DNA of 64,000 nt from Stachybotrys elegans (Eukaryota; Ascomycota; Sordariomycetes; Hypocreales; Stachybotryaceae): assembly GCA_020746835.1 (NCBI GenBank), contig JAGPNK010000006.1, positions 992,001-1,056,000 of the forward strand, read 5' to 3'. The notes below the pieces were generated by a model. It was not told the DNA's origin. It saw nothing but the letters and a program-made list of their open reading frames with translations, and made no database searches. Position 1 is the stretch's first letter, and each line of letters starts with the position of its first letter. A program made the translations under genes and the position numbers. This document shows, piece after piece, positions 34,513 through 43,929 of this stretch.

Positions 34513-37500
34513 TCAAACGTCTCGCCGTCGCACACGAGCTCGATACTCTGGTGCCAGGTATACCCTCTGATACGATCTCGACATTGACGGCATCGTGACC
34601 GATGTGTATCTGTCATCCTCGACGGCAGGCGGTGCCGAAACCTCGTAGATCCTATCCTCTGTTTGCGGCTCGAGATAGACCTGAGACGTCGGCGTCACGG
34701 TCATACCCGGATACCTAGACGCAGACGCCCGCACATCGCGAGGCCGGCCCGTCATCCACGCAAACACGTTGCCTAGCTCGCCCATCCACCAGAGCCCGAG
34801 GGCAATGACAGCCAGGGTCACGGGTATCGCCACCGACCAGTACAACCACTGCGTGGGCTGCATGTCGCGCACGTCCGAGGTGTTCATGCCGAAGATGCCT
34901 GCCACCGCGCTCAGCGGCAGGAAGATGATGGTGACCACAGTGAAGGCGTAGATGGCGTCCTCCTGCCGATCACGCGTGATGCCGAGCTTGAAGATGACTG
35001 ACCGCTTGAGGTCATCGGCGTGCTCCGTGTAGCGTCGAAAGTCAAATTCTCGCTGCTCAATCAGCAGCGCACACTCCATGAAGATGAGCGCCTTGTAGCC
35101 GCCCGGATCGGTCGGTGAAAGCTTGGATGCCGAGTCGAGGTCATCCATAAACTCATTGCTGAAATCCATGTAGTCGTTTGCCTTCGCGCGGACCATGTCG
35201 AGCCTCTCAGATGGGGTGAAACGATCAGACATGTGCCCGTATTCCTCGGGCCCGGAACGAATATGAGCATCCCTCCGACGCGGATCATCGTATACCACCA
35301 CACGATCCCTTCTGACGAGGTCAACTGGTCCCAAAGTTGGTATGAACCTCCGTATGCTGCTGATCAGATACCGCTGCTTGGCTAGTGTTCTCCTCACCAC
35401 TGCCATTTCCTGTTGAGCCAGGTCAAGCATGTTCTGGAACGATCGACTTGGAGGTTTGGACATTATGTCAGACTCCTGGTGAGGCCCCGTTAGCTTTGCC
35501 TTGATGTCGAAGAGAATAGCGTACCAGAAAGTTGAGATATTGTGAGTAGGTCTCGGAGATGTCATCGGCCTTTCGAACCCTGTCTTTCAATAGCCCAAGA
35601 AGTACAAGAGGCATTGTTTCCATGGGCAGAACGGCAACTTTGTCGAGAAGGTTGGTGCTTGACATGCCCCTAAACATCTTTTCCATTCCCTTCTCGATGA
35701 GCTGTTGTATTGCTTCGAAATGATCAAACCATTGAGTAGTTCCCTTGGCGCCGTGAATCATGGCGGACACAATGTGCAGCCAAGCCTCCACAAACTCTTG
35801 CGGCACCTTGATGCACTTTCGCTCTTCGTCGCTCGCATAGGAGAAGACGCTCTGAAATGCCGCAATTTCGGGGTTGAGGTCTCTGAGAAAGGTTCTCAAA
35901 CTGGTGCTGCTGCTTCTGCGAGCTGTGCCAATCTTGTCCATCGATGCCTGTCGAATGAATGAGTTTAGCGCTCAGGGATCGGAACAAGACAACGTACTCG
36001 TATGCTTTGGTCAACAGCGCCCCAGAACTTATTGGCCGTGGGCCCGTTGAAGGATGGAGGCAGGAATAACTGGAACAGATCATCTGCCAGGTTGAAGTAC
36101 TCGACAGATTCCCGTATATGACGTTGGGAAGTGTCGTCCGACTCCGCTTGTTGTGCATCGATAGATTTTGTATCCAAGAATTGGCGGACGGTTTCTCTGG
36201 TCGATGACAGGCATGTCTTGTACGCATTCTGGAAAGGGAAGGATGTCTTTTCCGATAGGAAAGTTTCCGCTGCCGCTAGCTTTTCCTGCACATTTTCTGT
36301 CTCGTTGGCTGTCGTTTCGGTCTTAGGAGAAGGCTTTCCACAGGCTAGATTCAGAAGATGGAGAGGTCTTTGTGATGTTCCCTCCTGAGCCTTCGTACCA
36401 ACTTGCTCCGTAGAGTTCAGGGTCAATCGTGTAGATGGGTCAGGGAGATTGCTGTACAAGTTAGAGGTGGTTCGAGAATGACGTGGGTGAAGGGCTTTGT
36501 TCACCGAACAACCAGTTTTAATGTCAAGATGCCACGGGTGCCATTGGCCAGGCACCATATCTTTGGCCATCGCTCTGGTTTTACAACATGGTCCCTATGC
36601 ATAAACTCGATGGAACCTGGCCAAAACGAGCCAAAGTGACTCAAGAAAGACTGCATCTTGTAAGCTTAATGTATTTATCAGGTCGTTCCTTCACTCACAA
36701 ACCATGTTGAGCATTCCTCGGCGGTAAAGACCCAGGAAATAGAGTTCTCGTATATGACCTTTATTCTCCCGGAATTGCCTTTCAATGCAGGACTTCGGGC
36801 TGGCTCAGAGATCAGCTCCATGGTGTCCCCCCTGAGCTCTGCTGCCGGCATGTTGCCGCACGTGACAAGGAGGTCTAGAGGTATCAGCGTCATTCAAGAT
36901 GTGATAGAGGGAAGATAGTAAGGAGATGGAAAGAGAAGGAAGCGACTTACTGTTACCGACGACAAGGCACCAGAGTTGCTCCACGTGAAAGCACTCGCTG
37001 CCCTTGACTGTTCCTAGCTGGCGAACTGCCTGCTCCATGTCTCTTGTTTTCGCAATACGAGAATACTGGAGCTGCAGCAAAGTCTGGGACGGAAAGGAAG
37101 CCGTATCCGACGCGGACAGCAGTCCAGAATATTCCCCAAGAGAAAAGTACGGCATGCATAGCCATCTGACTGCGCCCGGGTCCTGCTCCGCTGAAGCCTC
37201 TTTGGAGGTTCGTAGAGGAACCTCCAAGTAACTGGGCTCCATGTACCCGACTTTAGCACCTTCCGGGTTGGGTCTGTTCTTGACGAATTTTCTTTTTATT
37301 TCGGCACGAAGCTTTGCAACGGCCGATGTTTCCGAGTCGGAGAGTCGTACATTGCGCGAGATGTTGACCTAGGAGAGATCAGCACCATTGCGGGTTATCA
37401 AGACAAATTACCCAGCCTACCCAAAAGTCGTCAAACTTCATTGTTTCTTGGTGTAAGTGACTGAGAAAGTTAGCTGGCGTTGGGAAACGGGGCAGCCGGT

Positions 37501-38330
37501 CGAGTATCTTACAGCCATCGGAAGAGAGGTTGACTTTGGCCTGTGGGCTCATGAACTACTTTAAACGTGGCACCGTGAGAGCCTCCCAGCTCGCTGCTCC
37601 CGTTGTAGTGTGATGTGTAGATCGAGAGTGCTTGAGACGCCTTTGGTTGGCTCGTATCCTCCACATCGTTGGAGTCGGCGCCTGACGCATCATCGTCCTT
37701 CAACGTCTCTGCCAGCGATCCCAGATATTCAGAAGAAGGCCCGAATGTGAATTTCTTGAATGTGTCCATGTCGTGCTGCCCCTGCCGCCGACCGTTCCAC
37801 TCGAATGGTGAAGGACTGCGATCGTCCCTCATCCGAGGCACACGAGGTCTGTCGGTAGCCCTAATGTCATCCTCTCCGCTGTAAAATGGTGAGCGAGACA
37901 CTGCTTCTGGCGAGCGCTCTATCACAATATCCTTGTAATAGGCAGAAGACCTATTGCGGTTGTCGCCCGGCCCCAGTTCGACTGGTTCTGGCGATGTGCT
38001 GTATGGAACATCGAATTTACCCCTTGCTCGGCGGGCACGATGGTCATTATCGGACGAGCTTTCCCTCCGGCGACGAGGAGTCTGTCGTTGAGGGTTCCTG
38101 GTGCCTATACCCTCACTTTCATCTCCAGAAGCCTCACGAGCTCGCTCATGACCCTCCAGCCAAGGTCTTCTAGAGGCAAAGGCCCTTCTCACAGCAACGT
38201 TGTCTTCATGACGAGGTTCGGCGGGCTTTTATGGATGTTAGCGAGAGATTATGGCGGTAATGCATCATGAACCCACTGCGCGTCTTCGCCTGAAGTTTTC
38301 GCCATTGCTACTCGCCCGGGAGGGATACAT
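34513..38330 (-). CDS. CorA-like divalent cation transporter with large N-terminal region
   Basis: Membrane protein of the CorA/ZntB superfamily (Mg2+ and related ions). Nine exons in phase, 5' to 3': 38330-38277, 38225-37513, 37460-37421, 37368-36951, 36874-36699, 36656-36505, 36451-35998, 35947-35525, 35475-34513; 1130 residues. The two C-terminal membrane helices are plain: 'FTVVTIIFLPLSAVAGIFG' ending in the signature G-M-N (GMNTSDV), a short loop, and 'WSVAIPVTLAVIALGLWWMG'. A helical stalk (EQREFDFRRYTEHADDLKR) precedes them. The N-terminal half is Ser/Arg-rich and disordered, with no domain I recognise, far longer than bacterial CorA but usual for filamentous fungal members. The start exon 'MYPSRASSNGENFRRRRA' was chosen because the next exon has an in-frame stop just upstream of its acceptor. 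The tail is basic. Fungal members are mostly uncharacterised, so the ion is not assigned. Confidence 0.88.
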
Positions 38331-39696
38331 GTGAGCAGTCACTCCCTGGCCGTAGCTGTCTCCGGACGAGCCATGTCGCGCGGGAACCCGAGGGGTTCTT
38401 GGGTAGGTCTGGGGTTCGTCCCGAACCACATAGTGCTCTTCCGCCTCCTATGCTCATGGTCATGGTCAGCAAGTGGAAGAAGAATCTGTTTCATCCGTCA
38501 CAACAAACCGGAGCATGTCGATCATCGTCTCCGCCAAACCGAACATACGTGGGACGATCGCGCGACTCTCGCGAGGCCATGGCTCGACGCCGTAATCAAT
38601 CCAGGCTCAACAGCAGCGCCCTTGTCTATTCGGAGACGGCCGTCGTGTCTTCTTTTCACCCTCCGGAATTTGTCAACTTGGCAGCTGACAGACATTTAAT
38701 TGCCGGTTGCCTTGCCTCATTTTAGTGGGCGCATGGGCGTTTACAGGGGTTGGTAGCGAACGACCCGCTTCCACCTCGGGTCATCATACATCACCATTTC
38801 TATAGCACTGATCCATTGCTCTATGGTAGAGCTGATGCATGCAGAGAGGAAATAGAGAACAATAAAAGGGGTATTAGCCTGTGCAAACCGTAATGATTAC
38901 CCCATTACAAGCCGAGAGTCAGATAACGGGGAATCAGCAGACGACTTCATCCAGTGGATGGAGCAAGAGTGCAAAAGGCGGTAGCAGAAGCCAGTATTAG
39001 CAACAGGGGCAAAAGCTGTTTATTAATATATGTTTGAGTGTAAAAATACTGATCGCAAAGCTTCTTCTTCGCCAGAGGGGAGGAGAGACAAACAACGAGG
39101 CCATCGTCAAGCGTACAGGATAGCCGAGTGGCTGCGACTATATGGTGATCCATACTGCCGCCACGCTCTCAAGGCCAAAGCAATGCACCTGACCTGTATC
39201 GTGCATTGTCTCCATAAGCTTTCTGATCTGGCGCTGGACGTTCCGGTGCCCTACACATTGGTGCCATTTGCCGTCCTTGACTGTTGCAGTCGTCTTCAGT
39301 TTGGCAATAATGGCTTCCCTCTAGGTCGGGAGCTGCTCTTGTTTATGTTACGTTCGACATCTCTCGACGGCTTCCGAGTAATACATGGCCTGGCTTGCAT
39401 GTCTTCTACAGGCAGAAAAACTGAGCACATCGACTTCATGGCATCATGTACGTCTTGACCGGCTGGAGGTAAAGTGAACAAAAGGAATCGAGGGTGTTCA
39501 TTGAGTTTTAGGCTCTATTTTACAAGTGGTGGCACGATTGGCGAATCCCCTTCTCACCCATCGTTCCATCCGGCAATAATCCCTCGGGCTACTCCCTCCG
39601 CTTCCTAAGACAAGAGTAACTGGAATAATCCGATATAGACAGCATCAGCCTTACCACGACCTGGTGATCCAGAGTAGAGGCTCATATAGTACGCGC
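38331..39696. other. Intergenic region between CorA-like gene and atp1
   Basis: About 1.4 kb without a supported gene; contains the promoter of the CorA-like gene at the left and the atp1 3' flank at the right. A short 'cttcttcttcgccagaggg' piece at about 39060 resembles sequence at 27812 and 30712 in the Cys/His-rich copies and may be a stray fragment of that family. Confidence 0.45.
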
Positions 39697-42222
39697 TTAA
39701 GCCAGGAAACTCTTGATGAAGGCAACAGAGACATCCTTGAGCTTGGCCTCGGTCTCCTTGCTGAGAGCGCCCTCCTTGTCAATGGTAGCCAGGAGCTCAG
39801 TCTCGTTGGTCTTGAGGTGCGCAAGGAAGTCGCTCTCCCACTGCAGGATCTTGTCGACGGGGACATTGTCGAGGAGACCGTTGACACCGGCATAGATGAG
39901 AGGAACCATCTCGTTGACGGCCATGGGAGAGTACTGGCGCTGCTTCAGGAGCTCGGTAAGCTGGAGAGTCGTCAGTATCTTAATCCTTTCACTGTAAAAC
40001 TGATATGGTCAACTTACACGCTCGCCACGAGCCAGAGTCTGCTTGGTAGCAGCGTCGAGATCAGAACCAAACTGCGCAAACGCAGCAACCTCACGGTACT
40101 GGGCCAGGAAAAGCTTCAGAGATCCAGCAACCTGCTTCATGGCCTTGAGCTGAGCAGCAGATCCGACACGCGAAACAGACAGGCCGACGTTGATCGCAGG
40201 ACGGATACCCTTGTAGAACAGCTCAGACTCCAGGAAGATTTGTCCCTACACCAAATGTTAATATATCGTCGAAATTCAATATCTTTGGAAAACTTGCACT
40301 ACACCACAGTTAGCATCGCGAATCTGGCACTTCTAAGGACAGGGGAAAAATCACTCTGTGATACTGATGACGTTGGTCGGGATAAAGGCAGAAACGTCGC
40401 CTCCTTGAGTCTCAATGATGGGCAGAGCAGTCATGGAACCACCGCCGTGCTTGTCGTTGAGCTTGGCAGCACGCTCGAGGAGACGAGAGTGCAGGTAGAA
40501 AACGTCACCGGGGTAAGCCTCACGACCGGGAGGACGACGGAGAAGCAGAGACATCTGACGGTAAGCAACCGCCTGCTTGGAAAGATCGTCGTAGATGACC
40601 AGGGCGTGGCGACCCGTGTTCATGAAGTGCTCCGCAATAGTAGCTCCTGTTGGTAGACATTAGATTAGCCGAAACAAGACAGATGAGATGAATAAGATGA
40701 GATAAGATGAGAAGATATCAGACGAAGTAGATGAAGTAGACGAAGGAGACGAAGTAGATGAAGTAGATGAAGTAGACGAAGGAGACGAAGGAGACGAAGG
40801 AGACGAAGGAGACGAAGGAGACGAAGGAGACGAAGTAGATGAAGTAGACGAAGGAAAAAGGAAAGAAAAGTGGGACCGACCGGTAAAAGGAGCAATGTAC
40901 TGCAGAGGAGCGGCGTCCGAGGCAGTGGCAGCGACGACAATGGAGTACTTCATGGCATCGTTCTCCTCGAGGGTCTTGACGAGCTGGGCGACGGTGGATC
41001 GCTTCTGGCCGACGGCGACGTAGACACAGAACAGCTTCTTGGTCTCGTCGTTGCCATCGTTCCATCGCTTCTGGTTGAGGATGGCGTCGAGAGCGACGGC
41101 AGTCTTACCAGTCTGACGGTCACCAATGATCAACTCACGCTGACCACGGCCGATGGGAACCATGGCGTCGACGGACTTGAGACCGGTCTGGACGGGCTGG
41201 TGGACGGACTTGCGAGGCAGGATACCGGGGGCCTTGAGCTGAGCACGGCGCTTCTGCTTGGTGTTGATAGGGCCCTTGCCATCAATGGGGTTGCCGAGAG
41301 CGTCGACGACACGGCCCAGCATCTCATCACCGACGGGAATGTCGACCTGGGCGTGTTAGAGAAATTTTGCTTGCAAGACGGACAACTTACAATTTCACCG
41401 GTACGCTTGACGGTCTCGCCCTCCCTGACCAGACGGTCGGAACCGAACAGCACGACACCGACCTGGCCGGCCTCGAGGTTCATGCACATGCCCTTGACGC
41501 CAGAGGCGAACCTAGAGCAAGCATGTTAGAGCGACTAGAACATGTGGTGCGGATGGGTAGTACTTACTCAACAAGCTCCTCAGCCTGGACGTTGGCCATA
41601 CCGTGCACACGGGCGATACCATCACTAGAAATTGATGCATTAGCTCCAGCTCTTCTGATGGCTCCACGCTGTGCCAATGGGTTGTCGTGGAGGCGTAGCG
41701 ATGAATGTCGCAAGCTGCTCCCAACCCACCGGCATAGCTCTCATGCAACAATAAGCTCCACATACCCGACGGAGAGGACACGACCAGTCTCGGCGAGGTT
41801 AGACTCCTCCTGGACACCACGGATTCGCTGCTCGAGGATAGAAGAGACCTCGGTCGGGGAAGCCTTGGCGTCGGCGGCGTAGGATCGAACCTGGGCGTTG
41901 ATGGCGACTGGTGCGGCATTTCGGACCTGAGGTGGAAAAAAAATCCAAGTTAGCCGAAGCGCAGCCAGCAGGGTACCGAGCCTCGACGGTGGCCGAAAGG
42001 CTCTCAAAAATGCAATGTGCGTGTGACGGAGGCCATTCCGTGGTCCAATTGAGCTCCCATTGCGTTTTTCCGATGGATGCAGGTTGGTTGGGGCGAGGTT
42101 TGGATGGCAATGGCCGTCGAGGTCGGGGCTCGGAGCACGGAGAGACTTACCACGGCGACTCTGCCAGCGGCAGAGACGGCGCCGACAGCGCGAGTCGACT
42201 GACGGAGAGCGTTGCGGAACAT
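39697..42222 (-). CDS. atp1: Mitochondrial ATP synthase F1 alpha subunit
   Basis: Alpha subunit of the F1 motor in the mitochondrial matrix; binds nucleotide and with beta forms the catalytic hexamer. Exons 5' to 3': 42222-42151, 41926-41766, 41624-41568, 41511-41391, 41346-40881, 40646-40355, 40298 (one base), 40245-40018, 39960-39697; 1662 nt, 553 residues. A presequence ([14 protein letters not shown]) is followed by the beta-barrel domain, the Walker A loop GDRQTGKT, and the alpha/beta signature '[20 protein letters not shown]'. The C-terminal helical domain ends in FIKSFLA. The one-base exon (T) is required: without it codons GA|GG do not form the universal ITDGQIFLE and the frame is lost. 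It is flanked by a GT-AG intron (40354-40299, 56 nt, branch GCTAAC) and a GC-AG intron (40297-40246, 52 nt, donor GCAAGT, branch ATTAAC). The 234-nt intron (40880-40647) holds a minisatellite. Confidence 0.97.
40246..40354 (-). other. Two introns flanking a single-nucleotide exon in atp1
   Basis: The 109 bases between two unmistakable coding blocks split into a 56-nt GT...AG intron and a 52-nt GC...AG intron with one T (40298) between them. Both pieces have the normal fungal intron length and their own branch-like sequence (gatgctaac and tattaac). Removing all 109 bases would shift the frame, while keeping the T gives ACA GAT GGA CAA (T-D-G-Q), the conserved residues. Confidence 0.85.
40721..40855. 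repeat. 9-bp-unit minisatellite inside an atp1 intron
   Basis: About 15 units of GAAGGAGAC / GAAGTAGAY on the plus strand (pyrimidine-rich in the transcript) fill most of the 234-nt atp1 intron between the 'LQYIAPFTG' exon and the next. The transcript-strand CTTCGTCTC-type sequence could act like a very long polypyrimidine region. Confidence 0.9.
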
Positions 42223-43398
42223 TATGAGGGAGGTATTTGGGGTATTGAGATGGAGGAAGCAATTGCAACGAGGTGCAATTGGCGGAGGGGAGATTTGGGG
42301 ATGGGGAGGTCTGCCTTTGCAGAGAAGCAAATGGAGGATTTTTGAGAGGACACTGACGGAGAGAGCAGAGTCTGTCTGGCCGACAGGGAGAGGATTAGTG
42401 GGCCCGTCCGACCCAGCGCCCAATCAACGCCCACTGCGCGGTTTTGCCTGGATTTCCCGAAAGCTGCCCTAACAATTTACCTGCTTCGGGACATTCAGCG
42501 GCGCTAGGTCACGGCTGGCAGCCTGAGGAATCCGCCCCTTGCTCCCAACCCAGCTTATGTTGCCGGGTTGGCAGGCCTGCCAGGGGGGCCTCTAAATAAC
42601 CCGGGTGGACGTCCCAGTCTCGGTTCATTTCCAGCCTGGAAGAAAAACCTGCCCGTTGTCGTTGCCCGTACCTTAGCCGGCGCCTCAACACCGAGGTAAG
42701 CTCACCACACCGTCAGCTGCTTACCCTAAAGCCACGATGCTTGTCCGTCATACCTCCGCCTATCCAAGTGAAAAGTTACAGCTTGTTCGCTTGCGCTGAG
42801 AAGATGGTAGATCGGGCGTGGGCGGTCATTGCGACGGTCATTTTATGTCTTAGTATGTTACCTGGGCGATTAAACGATTGTCGCGGGTAAAATATTGTTG
42901 TTTTCAACTGATTTTGTCGACCCCATCCATCTCCTTAGACACGAAGTGCTGTGTATATCCGGCCAATGATTATCATCCCAGCCCAGTTTGATGACATCCA
43001 TTGGGATGGTTAAGCCTAAAAGCTTATTTAAATACTGGGAAAGCTGTGCGGCTGCCGATGGGCAGGTGCGATCATGGCCAGCCTAACATTGACCTTAATG
43101 TAGCTGCTAGCATGATATTAGTAGTGTTGGTACTGGCCAAGGTACGGGCAGCGACAACGGGCAGGTGTTTCTTCCTATAAATGGGCCGGCCACTGTTAGA
43201 TATTCGACTCTGAGTACTCTCAGGTCTCCATGATAGAAGCAAAAGGTGTCATGTACGAAAGGATATCACAAATAGGGCACTTAGCCAATAGCGTCTGCAT
43301 TTGCATTTTTGATCCTCACACGTCAGGACCCCCAGGTCCTCAAAGCGAAGATGCTTCCCAGACAACCTCCACGTCAAGGTCTGTGTGGCTTGTGACGC
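42223..43398. other. atp1 promoter region and right flank
   Basis: About 1.2 kb with no gene. The first 400 bases are GC-rich and should hold the atp1 leader and promoter; they are followed by AT-richer sequence. At about 43258-43325 there is a diverged copy of the gag segment also seen at 26780 and 45540 (ggatatcacaaatagggcac...). Confidence 0.5.
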
Positions 43399-43562
43399 TA
43401 AGTTTGGGGGGGGGGGGATTTCGAGACCCCCTAGATTTCGATCACACCCATGAACTTACAGGGCTTATATTCGAAATACAGGGAATAGCCGGGATTGCTG
43501 ATTAAACATACAGGGCTGTGATCGAAATCTAGGGGTCTCGAAATCCCCCCCCCCCCAACTTA
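43399..43562. mobile_element. Short inverted-repeat (MITE-like) element with G12/C12 arms
   Basis: Two arms of about 47 bases (43399-43445 and 43516-43562) are reverse complements with only single-base length differences. Each consists of TAAGTT(T), a run of 12 G, then 'atttcgagaccccctagatt' and tcgatcaca. A 70-base middle separates them. It has the size and form of a small non-autonomous foldback element. No coding capacity. Confidence 0.85.
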
Positions 43563-43704
43563 CCTGTAGCTTCGATGCACTGGATCCGGTGCATATAGGA
43601 ATTTTTATGTAAGCTGTATCAACACTGCAATAAGGATCACGTGAGACAGTCTCTAGATTGCAGCCGAAGGTCATAGTTACAGATAGCTACTAATATTTGA
43701 ATCC

Positions 43705-43866
43705 CTTCGCCGGCAGCCCTGACGATGACCTCTGCTGGCAGCCCTGATGATGACCTCTGCTGGCAGCCCTGATGATGACCTTTGCCAGCAGCCTAGATCC
43801 TGACCTTCGCCCATAGCCCTGACTATGACCTTTGCTGGCAGCCCTGATGATGACCTTTGCTAGCAG
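43705..43866. repeat. 25-bp tandem repeat, about 6.5 copies
   Basis: Units start at 43705, 43730, 43755, 43780, 43805, 43830 and 43855 with consensus CTTTGCTGGCAGCCCTGATG ATGAC and scattered changes. A single related unit is at about 63346-63370, beside the other retroelement-related repeat. The array ends just before 'agcagtatataaacag', which has a TATA-like look. Confidence 0.9.
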
Positions 43867-43929
43867 TATATAAACAGTTATGTGACCCTTATTGCTGTGC
43901 TGTGTGCTGCTTATATAATTTTGGCTATC

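Noticed and set aside
39030..39458. 142-residue Cys-containing frame between CorA-like gene and atp1
   Set aside because: It lacks an ATG start and shows no repeat of the Cys/His module; only a 20-base match to the family is present.
43705..43866. Possible CRISPR-like array
   Set aside because: The 25-base units are directly adjacent without spacers, and the organism is a eukaryote.
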